A stretch of 8,006 nucleotides of DNA from JBFLVN01 sp040758475 (GTDB lineage Bacteria > JAGRBM01), in the NCBI GenBank assembly GCA_040758475.1, contig JBFLVN010000173.1, forward strand, positions 1 to 8,006, given 5' to 3'. Shown here piece by piece: positions 1-6,826 of the stretch; position 1 is the stretch's first letter, and each line of letters begins with the position of its first letter. The notes under the pieces are model-generated. The model was not told the origin of the DNA, did no database searches, and saw only the letters and a list, made by a program, of their open reading frames with translations. Both the position numbers and the translations under genes were made by a program.

Positions 1-259
1 CGCCGTTGCGAACGAACGCCCGCATCCGGCATTCGTGGGTGCAGTTGGGCGAACACACCCAGGCGAAAGAGCTGTCGTAGCGGTACTGATCGAGATAAAC
101 CTTCTCCCAATCCCGCGCGGGATAATTCGCGAGGGGATTGGGAACCTCCACGGTGGGTTGAAGGAAACCGAAGGCGAACTTGGGGCGCGAGAGGATTCCG
201 GCGGCGCCGGCCGCGGCCGCGCCTTTCAGAAAATCCCGCCGTTCAAACTTGCCGCTCAT
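1..259 (-). CDS. Tat-exported molybdopterin oxidoreductase, catalytic subunit (N-terminal fragment)
   Basis: The gene runs off the left edge; 86 N-terminal residues are visible. It starts at an ATG with an AGGAGG ribosome site 8 nt upstream. Residues 7-13 read RRDFLKG, a twin-arginine signal, followed by an Ala/Gly-rich stretch (residues 14-21), so the mature enzyme should be exported folded. After the signal come a W-E-K-V-Y-x-D-x-Y segment (51-59) and WVCSPNCTHEC, with cysteines at 69, 73 and 77, leading into V-R-N-G at 83-86. In the DMSO-reductase superfamily this position ligates the first [4Fe-4S] cluster, and the Arg-Asp-Trp-Glu...Tyr lead-in resembles NarG-like type II enzymes. The C-x3-C-x3-C spacing differs from the C-x2-C-x3-C of formate dehydrogenase-like enzymes. 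Family membership is well supported. The substrate and partner subunits cannot be seen because the active-site region lies outside the window. It follows the CxxC protein gene by 21 nt and is probably co-transcribed with it. Confidence 0.85.
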   Translation of the reverse strand, partial: MSGKFERRDFLKGAAAAGAAGILSRPKFAFGFLQPTVEVPNPLANYPARDWEKVYLDQYRYDSSFAWVCSPNCTHECRMRAFVRNG

Positions 260-280
260 GGTGGATTCCTCCTCGTTCCT

Positions 281-1228
281 CTAGGCCGCCGGCGCCATGG
301 CGCCTTCGGCGAGAAACTCGTAACGTTCGAAGCAATGGGCGCAGACCGGGCCCGAAAGGGCCGGATAATCCCGGAGGAGCGCGGCCCGGGCCGCCCCCTC
401 CGGAAGGGCCGGCACGTTTTGCGTTGTTTGAGAGGGAAACCGGCAGAGCGAGCAAAGCCCTTCGCTTCTTGCCGGCGCGTGAAGCCGCAAGTCCCTTGCC
501 GCCTGAAGAAGGGCGCTGTGGGTAAGGGCTTCGCCTCGAAGTACGGAACGGAAGAAATCATCTTCCCGCAAGTTCCGGGCGAACGCGGTTTCCGCCGTTT
601 TCTTCCTCCGCTCGCTCTCCCCCGGCAATCCAAGGCCCCGTTGGGTAAGGCGTGCGTCGGTCCAAAGGCCCCACAGGAGCGAATAGGTTTCGAGAACGGC
701 CCGCTGTTCCGCAGGGTGAAGATCGCCGGAAAGCCCCTGACCGCCGTAGCCGAAGGCGGGGCTCGCGAGATCATCGAGTTGAAGCCAATGAAAGGAAAGA
801 AGAGCCCGGATGGAAGGGTCTTTGGCAAAACGTTCCGCCCGAAGCCGCAGGGCCGCCCGCCGCCCCTCATTTCCCGTCACCGCGGAAAGGTCGGCGCCTT
901 CTTCCCGCTCCCCGTGGGCTGGGAGGACGACGACCTGCGCGACACGTTCAGGGAGTTGCGGGAAAGACTTTAACGTCGACCAGAGGATTCCTTCGTAACC
1001 CAGGCGCGCGAAGAGTTTCTGGTAAAGAGCGGAAAAGGCGAGTTCGCGCCCCCGTTCGTCAAAAGGCGCCGCGTAGATTTTCTCGGCCTCTTTCCGGTAA
1101 TCCCGTTCGAGGCGGGCCCGGAGGGCGTCGGAAGGCCCGTCCAGTTTCGCCTCCACGGCCTTCTCCGCCACCAACGGATCGATGGCGAGCCAGTCCGCAA
1201 CTTCCCCGTCGCTCTTTGCGCGTGCCAC
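281..1228 (-). CDS. Uncharacterised 315-aa protein with C-terminal paired CxxC motifs; possible molybdoenzyme maturation factor
   Basis: I do not recognise the family. The start is a GTG, the first available start after an in-frame TGA 30-28 nt upstream; an AGGGGA ribosome-site-like stretch lies about 9 nt before it. The protein is mostly predicted helical, charged and Leu/Ala/Arg-rich, with no signal peptide or membrane segment, so it should be cytoplasmic. Near the C-terminus are CSLC (259-262) and CAHC (296-299), separated by 33 residues, which looks like a four-cysteine zinc-ribbon or rubredoxin-like site. Its stop is 21 nt before the start of the Tat-signal molybdopterin oxidoreductase, so the two are probably one operon. 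Cytoplasmic proof-reading and assembly proteins (TorD/NarJ types, and FdhE, which also carries CxxC pairs and is about 310 residues) often accompany such enzymes. That role is an inference from position, size and cysteines; I see no clear sequence match to any of those families. Confidence 0.8.
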   Translation of the reverse strand: MARAKSDGEVADWLAIDPLVAEKAVEAKLDGPSDALRARLERDYRKEAEKIYAAPFDERGRELAFSALYQKLFARLGYEGILWSTLKSFPQLPERVAQVVVLPAHGEREEGADLSAVTGNEGRRAALRLRAERFAKDPSIRALLSFHWLQLDDLASPAFGYGGQGLSGDLHPAEQRAVLETYSLLWGLWTDARLTQRGLGLPGESERRKKTAETAFARNLREDDFFRSVLRGEALTHSALLQAARDLRLHAPARSEGLCSLCRFPSQTTQNVPALPEGAARAALLRDYPALSGPVCAHCFERYEFLAEGAMAPAA

Positions 1229-1263
1229 GGCTTGCTTTCCCCTTGCTGCGCCGTTTCAACGAC

Positions 1264-1317
1264 GGGGAAGATAGCCCGGCATTTTTCCGGGGCTTTATGA
1301 TAGGGCTCATCTTCCCC
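1264..1317. repeat. Long inverted repeat in divergent intergenic region
   Basis: The arms GGGGAAGAT (1264-1272) and ATCTTCCCC (1309-1317) are perfect complements. They are extended by AGCCC (1273-1277) pairing with GGGCT (1303-1307), with one bulged C at 1308. This gives a 14-bp imperfect stem around a 25-nt loop, which itself holds a short CCGG/CCGG pairing. It lies in the 5' leader side of the minus-strand unit starting at 1228. A terminator is unlikely between divergent genes; an mRNA leader hairpin or a protein-binding site is possible. Confidence 0.5.
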
Positions 1318-1322
1318 AGGGG

Positions 1323-1342
1323 TTTTAGAAATTATTCTAAAA
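1323..1342. promoter_or_regulatory. AT-rich perfect palindrome, candidate operator/promoter between divergent genes
   Basis: TTTTAGAA (1323-1330) and TTCTAAAA (1335-1342) are perfect 8-bp arms around ATTA. It is the most AT-rich spot in an otherwise GC-rich region and lies between the divergently transcribed CxxC/molybdoenzyme unit and the methyltransferase gene. It contains TATTCT on the plus strand and TAGAAT on the minus strand, both resembling a -10 box, so it may be a shared divergent promoter or the site of a dimeric regulator. No convincing -35 partner was identified. Confidence 0.4.
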
Positions 1343-1391
1343 AAGAACCGGCGGTGGACATGGCCAGAGGTTTTCATCAACCTTGAGCCTG

Positions 1392-2330
1392 ATGCTGCAC
1401 GCACAAAGAGAACGCGCCGCGCGCGAAGTGCTCGCGGAAGCCAAACCCGAACTCAATCGCCTTCAAATCCGGCTGGGAGCGAGTCGCGCCGACGGGCTCG
1501 ACGCCCTCGAAAGCGCCGTCGGGCGCCTCTGGGAAAAATACGAAAAGAAATTCTACGAATGTTCCAGGGAACGTCCGGCCGGGGGGATGGCCTGGCGGCT
1601 CGACCACGCCGCCCGCTTGAACCGGGACGAATACATGGACCGCCCCGATTTCCCGGAAGAGGAGCGGGAACGGGAAATATCCCTCCTCCACAAGATGAAC
1701 GAACGCTTCGGCACCTACCGCCGGGCGTTTGAAAGCCTCCGGCCATTCCTGGACGAGGCCGTTTCCCGCACCCGCCGCACGCCCCGGCTGATGGACCTCG
1801 CCTCCGGCTACGGCGGATTTCCCCTCGCCATGGCTCGCTTCGCAAAGCAGGAAAATTTCCCCCTGGAAACCTCGGGATCGGACATTCAGGAAGGCCACGT
1901 AAAACGGGCCCAGGAACGGGCAAGACAGGAACGCCTTCCCGTCTCCTTCCGGATCGTCAATGGCTTTCAAATGGAGGGGTTAAATCCAGGTGAGTACGAC
2001 GTCTTTACGATGCTCCAAGCAGTCCACCACTTCCGGCCGGGCCAAATCGCGCGGATGATCGCCGAATCCCTGCGGCTTGCGACCACGGGATTCGTGGCCA
2101 TCGATGCGGTCCGGGCTCCCTGGCTTCCGCTCGTGATGGGGCTCCCGTCCTTTCTGATCACCCGCAGCTACCACTTCGCCCACGACGCTTTCGTGAGCGG
2201 CTGCAAGATGTACGACGCCGCCGAACTCGAATTCATCGCCCGGGCCGCCGCGCCGGATGCCGAAGTGCGCTGCCACGTCGAATTCCCCTACAACGTGCTG
2301 GAAGTCCGTAGGCCCCTTTCCAAGAACTGA
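1392..2330 (+). CDS. Class I SAM-dependent methyltransferase, substrate unknown
   Basis: A 312-residue protein from the ATG. An in-frame TTG three codons upstream (1383) is an alternative and sits better (12 nt) behind the only ribosome-site-like AGAGG at 1366-1370, so the start is uncertain. The N-terminal ~130 residues are helical and charged and not recognised. The C-terminal half is a Rossmann methyltransferase. Numbering from TTG: motif I DLASGYGGF (138-146) binds S-adenosylmethionine, SGSDIQ (164-169) follows at the acidic ribose-binding position, and YDVFTMLQAVHHF (205-217) is the motif IV region with the HH common in small-molecule methyltransferases. The segment 244-262 (PWLPLVMGLPSFLITR) is hydrophobic and may contact a lipid-like substrate or a membrane surface. 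It is divergent from the minus-strand unit and ends 81 nt before the TetR start, in the same direction. The class call is confident; substrate and pathway are not determinable. Confidence 0.85.
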   Translation: MLHAQRERAAREVLAEAKPELNRLQIRLGASRADGLDALESAVGRLWEKYEKKFYECSRERPAGGMAWRLDHAARLNRDEYMDRPDFPEEEREREISLLHKMNERFGTYRRAFESLRPFLDEAVSRTRRTPRLMDLASGYGGFPLAMARFAKQENFPLETSGSDIQEGHVKRAQERARQERLPVSFRIVNGFQMEGLNPGEYDVFTMLQAVHHFRPGQIARMIAESLRLATTGFVAIDAVRAPWLPLVMGLPSFLITRSYHFAHDAFVSGCKMYDAAELEFIARAAAPDAEVRCHVEFPYNVLEVRRPLSKN

Positions 2331-2359
2331 CCTTTCAGCATTTTCAAAAACCAAACGCC

Positions 2360-2400
2360 GTTATGATTCAGCGCATAACCACTGGTTGACGAGCGCGTCA
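2360..2400. promoter_or_regulatory. Palindrome-rich upstream region of TetR gene with possible -10 box
   Basis: Three small palindromes follow one another: GTTATG (2360-2365) with CATAAC (2374-2379); AACCA-C-TGGTT (2377-2387); and TGACG-AGCG-CGTCA (2387-2400). TATGAT at 2362-2367 is one base from the consensus -10, with a weak TTTTCA at 2341-2346 as a possible -35 (15-bp spacing). Sites of this kind next to a TetR-family gene are usually operators for self-repression. The assignment of any one palindrome is inference. Confidence 0.35.
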
Positions 2401-2401
2401 T

Positions 2402-2423
2402 CGTGGAACCCATGAGTTCCACG
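2402..2423. promoter_or_regulatory. Inverted repeat CGTGGAAC-N6-GTTCCACG spanning the TetR start codon
   Basis: Perfect 8-bp arms at 2402-2409 and 2416-2423 flank CCATGA, which contains the ATG at 2412. It could be an operator placed on the start codon, or an mRNA hairpin that hides the start. Its TGGAAC...GTTCCA core recurs, with a shorter spacer, in the palindrome at 7958-7973. Confidence 0.4.
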
Positions 2424-3047
2424 CGCGCCATCGCCGTTCCTTCCACTGAAAAAACGAACGGCCAGAACGACCGCCGAAAACGCATCCTGGACGCGGCGCG
2501 GAAAGCCTTTTCGGAGAACGGTTTTGCCCGCACGGACCTGCGGGACGTGGCCCGTATCGCCCACGTGGGGAAAGCGACTCTCTACCGCTACTACGGCTCC
2601 AAGAACGACCTTCTTCTCGCCATAGCGGTCGCCGGAATCGAGGACTTGCGGGATCGGATGGTCGCGGGCGTCTCCCAAGCAGGCGATCCCAAACACGTTG
2701 TGGGGGAAACCATCCGTTCGGCCCTCCGCTTTTTCGACGAGAACCGAGAACTCGCCCGGGTCCTTTTGGTGGAAGCGGGCGAACTGCGGGGCGAGATCGC
2801 CGCGCGGTATTTCGACCTTTACTCCGCGAGCAAGAGCGCTGCGGGGGCCATTTTCTCCCCCACGCGGATGAATCCGGGGCTCTCCGATTACGGGGCTGGG
2901 CAGATCGCCGACGTGCTCATGTACCTGGTCGCGGGCCGGGTGCTCGTATGGCTCCTCTCGGGCCACCCCGCCCGCCTCGAAGACGACGCGGATATCCTTT
3001 ACCGCATGTTCGTACACGGCATTTACGGCAAGGAAACGGATTTCTAG
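2412..3047 (+). CDS. TetR/AcrR-family transcriptional regulator
   Basis: A 211-residue protein from ATG 2412; an in-frame GTG at 2403 would add three residues, and neither has a strong ribosome site. After a ~20-residue flexible start, the segment from about residue 21 to 67 is a textbook TetR N-terminal domain: RRKRILDAARKAFSENGF, then the helix-turn-helix L-R-D-V-A-R-I-A-H-V-G-K-A-T-L-Y-R-Y-Y (about 43-61), then the GSKNDLL hinge. The remaining ~145 residues form the usual helical ligand-binding/dimer domain, Leu- and Ala-rich and with little signature. Length is normal for the family. Its stop lies 11 nt before the first FAD oxidoreductase start and overlaps that gene's ribosome site, so it is the likely first gene and local regulator of the cassette. 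A hydrophobic lipid or acyl-CoA ligand would fit the neighbours, but this is inference. The family call is very secure. Confidence 0.93.
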   Translation: MSSTRAIAVPSTEKTNGQNDRRKRILDAARKAFSENGFARTDLRDVARIAHVGKATLYRYYGSKNDLLLAIAVAGIEDLRDRMVAGVSQAGDPKHVVGETIRSALRFFDENRELARVLLVEAGELRGEIAARYFDLYSASKSAAGAIFSPTRMNPGLSDYGAGQIADVLMYLVAGRVLVWLLSGHPARLEDDADILYRMFVHGIYGKETDF

Positions 3048-3051
3048 GAGG
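3046..3051 (+). promoter_or_regulatory. AGGAGG ribosome binding site overlapping the TetR stop
   Basis: The AGGAGG shares its AG with the TetR TAG stop (3045-3047) and lies 7 nt before ATG 3059. It sets the start of FAD oxidoreductase 1, ruling out the longer in-frame reading from 2948, and suggests coupled translation with the regulator. Confidence 0.75.
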
Positions 3052-3058
3052 CTTCCCC

Positions 3059-4687
3059 ATGGAAAAAAAGGAATTCGATTTCGTCATCGTGGGCGGAGGA
3101 CACAACGCGCTTACCTGCGCCGCCTACCTCGCCCGGTCGGGGCAGGACGTGTGCGTCCTCGAAGGGCGCCACGAATGGGGCGGCGCCGTTTACACGGGCG
3201 AGCATACGGTCCCCGGTTTCTGCCACAACATCCACTCGAATTTCATGGAATTCCTCCACATCATGCCGTTCTTCTCCGATTTCGACCTGCCGAGCCTGGG
3301 CGCCCGGACCATCTTTCCCGAGGCTCAGGCGGGTATCGCCTTTAGTGATGGCCGTCCACCAGTGATCCTCTATCGGAACGACATGATCGCCGAGACCTGC
3401 AAGAACTTCGCGGTCTATTCCAAGCGCGACGCCGAAACCTGGCGGGCCCTCAAGACCAAGGCCAATCTCTTCGAGCCCCTCATGGCCATGGGACTCTACA
3501 CGCCGCCCCTGCCCGTGAACCTCAAGAAAGAGCTCCCCCCGGCCTACTCGGCCTGGACGACGCTCATGAAAACCTTCGGCCTCGACGAGGAGATGGCCTA
3601 CAAGAGCATCCGCGACTGCATCGACGAGCTCTTCGAATCGGACGAAATCCGCGCCCTCTTCTACCGCGTGGCCGTGGAGTTCTGCGGGCCGCCGATCGAA
3701 TGGCCCGGCATGGGGGGTATTTTCGTCTTCGCCTGCCTTTTCATGCCCGGCTGCTGGCGCATGATCGTGGGGGGCACGCACCGCTTGAACGGGGCCATGG
3801 TCACGGCCTGCCTCAAAGAAGGAGTCACGATGCGCGAGTGTTCTCGCGTCAAGAAGTTCCTCTTCGACGGGAAGCGCGCCCACGGTGCCGAAACGGTGGA
3901 CGGCCGCCAGTACTTCGCCCGGAAGGCCGTCATCAGCGGCATCGGCGTGAAGGACACTTTCCAGGATCTGGTCGGGGAAGACCGCCTCTCGGATTACTAC
4001 AAGCGGCGGGTCAAGAATTTCAAGGACGGGCCGGATCAAGTCCTGGGCTCCGTCGCCATGGCCCTTCACGAAGCCCCTCATTACAAGTCATCCGAACGCG
4101 ACCCCAACATGGACAAGGTCTGGTACCAGGTCGTCGGGTACGACTCCGCCAAGGAAGTCCTCGACTACTGCCGGGCCGGGCACATCGACAGGATTCCGGA
4201 TCTCCCCGGCGCCGGGGTGTGGATCAACTCCATCTGGGACAAGACCCAGGCCCCTCCCGGAAAGCACAACCTCACGGGCTGGTATTTCTTCCCCCGGGCG
4301 AGCGCCCTCTCGGAAGGCGAATGGGAAGAGGTGCGCTCCACCTACAACGCGAAGTTCCTGAAGCTCTACGGGAAATTCGCCCCCAACATGACCCCCGACA
4401 ACGTGATCGCCGACTACCTCCACACGCCCCTCGACCAGGAGCGGGGCATGCGGATGCGAGAGGGGGATTTCGGCCACGGGGCCATGAGCATCGACCAATT
4501 GAATCACATGCGCCCCTTCGCCGGTGCATCCCGTTATTCAACGGAGATTCCGGGCCTCTATCTCGCGGCGAGCTGCTGCCATCCGGGCGGCGGCGTGACG
4601 GCGGGCCCCGGATACAACTGTTTCAAGATTCTCTGTGAGGATTTCAAGCTTCCGGAAGTCTGGAAGAAAGCCGGCCGGATGTACTGA
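3059..4687 (+). CDS. FAD-dependent oxidoreductase 1, phytoene-desaturase/PYROXD2-like (COG1233 type)
   Basis: A 542-residue flavoprotein starting right after the perfect AGGAGG. The N-terminal dinucleotide-binding fold is clear: V-I-V-G-G-G-H-N-A-L (9-18), a glutamate at the end of strand 2 (VLEGR, E35) that should bind the FAD ribose, and the GG pair at 41-42. The sixth position of GxGxxG is Ala rather than Gly. FCHNIHSNF (54-62) and KRDAETW are shared with the downstream paralogue. The C-terminal FAD motif is present: E-I-P-G-L-Y-L-A-A (496-504), then a Gly-rich GGGVTAGPGYN (510-520). Relatives oxidise or desaturate hydrophobic substrates such as carotenoids. Length is typical for the family (~500-550). 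There is no signal peptide; a central Phe/Cys/Met-rich stretch around GGIFVFACLFMPGCW may form the hydrophobic substrate tunnel or a membrane contact. It is second in the TetR-led operon, with a 26-nt gap to its paralogue. The substrate is unknown; without phytoene synthase nearby, a carotenoid role is not assumed. Confidence 0.9.
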   Translation: MEKKEFDFVIVGGGHNALTCAAYLARSGQDVCVLEGRHEWGGAVYTGEHTVPGFCHNIHSNFMEFLHIMPFFSDFDLPSLGARTIFPEAQAGIAFSDGRPPVILYRNDMIAETCKNFAVYSKRDAETWRALKTKANLFEPLMAMGLYTPPLPVNLKKELPPAYSAWTTLMKTFGLDEEMAYKSIRDCIDELFESDEIRALFYRVAVEFCGPPIEWPGMGGIFVFACLFMPGCWRMIVGGTHRLNGAMVTACLKEGVTMRECSRVKKFLFDGKRAHGAETVDGRQYFARKAVISGIGVKDTFQDLVGEDRLSDYYKRRVKNFKDGPDQVLGSVAMALHEAPHYKSSERDPNMDKVWYQVVGYDSAKEVLDYCRAGHIDRIPDLPGAGVWINSIWDKTQAPPGKHNLTGWYFFPRASALSEGEWEEVRSTYNAKFLKLYGKFAPNMTPDNVIADYLHTPLDQERGMRMREGDFGHGAMSIDQLNHMRPFAGASRYSTEIPGLYLAASCCHPGGGVTAGPGYNCFKILCEDFKLPEVWKKAGRMY

Positions 4688-4713
4688 TTTCCAAGGTCCA
4701 GGAGGAACCCGCC

Positions 4714-6315
4714 ATGGGAATGTTCGACAAAGGATTCGACGCCATCGTGATCGGCGCGGGCCACAACGGCCTGGCCCTGGCGGCATACCTGCTCAAGTGC
4801 GGCATGAGCGTGGCCGTGCTTGAGCGCCGGAGTGAAGAAGGGGGCGGCCTGTGCACCGAGGAAGTGACCGAACCCAATTTTCTCCACAACCTCCACTCCA
4901 ATTACCACTCCCTCGTGGGAATCTCGCCCGTCTACGAAGACCTCGAAATCCTCGACAACGGCGTCGAATACGCTCACCCGGACGTCCAGATGGGGAGCAT
5001 CTTCTCCGACGGCACGGCCCTTACGATCCACACCGACATGCAGAAGACCTGGAAGAGCTTCGCCCGCTTTTCCAAGAAGGACGCCGACACGTGGCTAAGG
5101 CTCTGGGAAGAAGTCTCGGGCTACATGGACCTCATGGTCCGCACCCTCATGTATGCCCCGCCCATCGCTTTGAACGACATCACGAAAGCCCTGGCGGCGT
5201 GGGGCGTGGAAGACCGCTCCGAATTCCTGGAAGCGAAGCTCCGGACTCTTTCGGTCGCCGATTTCCTGAACAAGCACTTCGAGAACGACCGCATCAAGGC
5301 CATGCTCGCCTTCCATGCGGCCATCTGCGCCTACCAGCCGGATGTGAAGGGCCTGGCCGTGAGCTACCCCGTCCTCCTCGGCAAAATCGCCAACTGGCAC
5401 CTCTGCAAGGGAGGGAGCCACCGCCTCGCCCACGCCCTCATGCGGATCATCGTGAAGAACGGGGGCCGCGTCTTCCCCCAGGTTCCGGTCGAGGAGATCA
5501 TCGTGGAAAACGGCCGGGCCGTGGGCGTAAGGACGCCCGATGGCATCGTGCGGGCCCACCGGCTCGTGGCTTCGAGCGTGGACGTCAATCAGACGTTCGA
5601 GAAATTCCTCCCGGCCACGGCCGTTCCCAAGAAGACCCTGGAAGCGGTTTCCAAGGTCCAGTACCAGGATGCGACCCTCTTCAACGTCCACGTGGCCATG
5701 AACGGCCTGCCCAAATACAAGGCGGCGAGCTTCGACCCCGACATCGACCGGGCGTGGATCTTGAATGTAGGGTTCGAGTCGCTCGACGAAATCATTAACG
5801 ACTTCCGGCAAATCCGAAGGGGAATCGTTCCCGAAGAGCCCAAGCTCAACGTGGCCGTCAACTCCCTCTACGACCCCACGGACGCGCCGCCCGGAATGGC
5901 GACGGGCCTCATCCGCGTCTTCGTCCCCTACGACGTGGACCAGGGGGGCGCGGGGGCCTGGGAATCCCGCAAGCGCATCTACGGCCAGAAGTGCATGGAC
6001 AAGTGGCGGAGCGTCTGCACGAACATGGACGAGGGGCTCATCCGGCGGTGGGCCGTCGAAACGCCCCTCGATATCAGCCGCAAGATGGTGAACTACCGTT
6101 TTGGCGACTGGATGGTGGGGCGCATCCATCCCGACAGCCTCCTCGAACACCGCCCCACGGACGAACTCGCCCAGTACCGGACGCCGGTCCTCGGGCTCTA
6201 CATGTGCGGCGCTTCCCAGCATCCCCACGGCTACATCACCTTCGCGCCGGGTTACAACTGTTTGAACGTCATCGCCGACGACCTGGGGCTCGAAAAATGG
6301 TGGGCCAGCGTGTGA
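4714..6315 (+). CDS. FAD-dependent oxidoreductase 2, phytoene-desaturase/PYROXD2-like, tandem paralogue
   Basis: A 533-residue flavoprotein with a GGAGG ribosome site 8 nt before its ATG. It has the full GxGxxG: IVIGAGHNGLALAAYL (11-26), the ribose-binding glutamate in VLERR (E37), and the GGG at 43-45. FLHNLHSNY (56-64) matches the equivalent FCHNIHSNF of the upstream gene, as do FSDG, SKKDADTW and the APP/TPP segment, so the two are tandem paralogues that have diverged well. The C-terminal FAD motif runs from GLYMCGASQHPHG (494-506) to FAPGYN (510-515). HPHG replaces the HPGGG of the first enzyme, so the active-site loop differs and the two probably differ in substrate or act in sequence or as a heterodimer (inference). 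The stop overlaps the start of the next gene (SCP2-like protein), which implies translational coupling. Confidence 0.9.
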   Translation: MGMFDKGFDAIVIGAGHNGLALAAYLLKCGMSVAVLERRSEEGGGLCTEEVTEPNFLHNLHSNYHSLVGISPVYEDLEILDNGVEYAHPDVQMGSIFSDGTALTIHTDMQKTWKSFARFSKKDADTWLRLWEEVSGYMDLMVRTLMYAPPIALNDITKALAAWGVEDRSEFLEAKLRTLSVADFLNKHFENDRIKAMLAFHAAICAYQPDVKGLAVSYPVLLGKIANWHLCKGGSHRLAHALMRIIVKNGGRVFPQVPVEEIIVENGRAVGVRTPDGIVRAHRLVASSVDVNQTFEKFLPATAVPKKTLEAVSKVQYQDATLFNVHVAMNGLPKYKAASFDPDIDRAWILNVGFESLDEIINDFRQIRRGIVPEEPKLNVAVNSLYDPTDAPPGMATGLIRVFVPYDVDQGGAGAWESRKRIYGQKCMDKWRSVCTNMDEGLIRRWAVETPLDISRKMVNYRFGDWMVGRIHPDSLLEHRPTDELAQYRTPVLGLYMCGASQHPHGYITFAPGYNCLNVIADDLGLEKWWASV

Positions 6316-6812
6316 GCTACCAGGTCCTCTTGCACGGCGGGGATTCGGCGAGCGGGCTCGCCGACATGCTCCACCAGTATCTCCTGCAGAACTGCTCGGA
6401 GTTTCCGGGAAAAGTCCGGCAGGCCCGGGAACTGACGGGCGACGTGCTCTTCCGCGCCGCCGAGGACGAGGCCGTCTGCGTCCGGATCGCCTTCCGGGGG
6501 GAATCCATCGGCCTGGAGGACGTGCCCCACGTGCCCCCGGGCGCGACGGTCATGACGACGGATTTCCTCTCGGTCGCCCGCCTCACGCGCGGCGAAGCGG
6601 GGCCCGTCGGCCTGCTGGCGCGTGGAAAGATGCGCGTGCGTTTTTCCGTAAGCCAGCTTCCATTCCTGGTGCAAGTTCTCCGGTTCATGCAATTGCCGGA
6701 GGAATTAAGGGAAAAAAGGACGATCTCCCCGTGGATCTGGTGGGCCGGCGGCACCCTTGCCGCGGGCGGCGCCGGGGCGGGGCTTTATTGGTACTTTCAA
6801 ACCTTTCCTTGA
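6297..6812 (+). CDS. SCP2-like lipid-binding protein with C-terminal membrane anchor
   Basis: A 171-residue protein from ATG 6297, overlapping the end of FAD oxidoreductase 2 by 19 nt; a GTG at 6312 with a 4-nt GTGA overlap is an alternative start. Residues ~20-135 fit an SCP2 (sterol carrier protein 2) fold: alternating strands CVRIAFRGE (61-69), a threonine/aspartate segment MTTDFLSVARLTRGE (86-100), the conserved G-K-M-R-V-R-F (110-116) and a C-terminal helix LPFLVQVLRFMQLP (121-134). The fold call rests on this pattern and on the clear SCP2 protein downstream. After a basic linker (ELREKRT) comes a Gly/Ala/aromatic hydrophobic segment at about 143-167 ending in YWYFQTFP, a probable single C-terminal transmembrane anchor. 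Most small SCP2 proteins are soluble, so the anchor is unusual. It may hold the lipid carrier, and through it the flavoenzymes, at the membrane. Confidence 0.75.
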   Translation: MVGQRVSYQVLLHGGDSASGLADMLHQYLLQNCSEFPGKVRQARELTGDVLFRAAEDEAVCVRIAFRGESIGLEDVPHVPPGATVMTTDFLSVARLTRGEAGPVGLLARGKMRVRFSVSQLPFLVQVLRFMQLPEELREKRTISPWIWWAGGTLAAGGAGAGLYWYFQTFP

Positions 6813-6826
6813 AGGAGGAGTTTCCC

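Noticed and set aside
35..973. Long open frame on the plus strand opposite the CxxC protein
   Set aside because: Its product is a basic Arg/Pro/Gly-rich string without domain pattern, and it overlaps two minus-strand genes with clear starts and motifs. It is a GC-rich antisense shadow.
2948..3058. N-terminal extension of FAD oxidoreductase 1
   Set aside because: It would overlap the TetR gene, is Pro/Arg-rich, and the perfect AGGAGG 7 nt before ATG 3059 fixes the start there.
3044..4081. 345-codon open frame on the minus strand
   Set aside because: It is antisense to FAD oxidoreductase 1 and has the same shadow-like composition; no ribosome site or motif supports it.
3059..4687. Naming the first flavoenzyme as crtI and the cassette as carotenoid biosynthesis
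   Set aside because: Family resemblance alone is not enough: no phytoene synthase, cyclase or prenyl-transferase is in the window, and the SCP2 context points to other lipids as well.
5095..6228. 377-codon open frame on the minus strand
   Set aside because: It is antisense to FAD oxidoreductase 2, which has complete FAD motifs. The antisense product is His/Asp/Val/Gly-rich with no recognisable fold signature.
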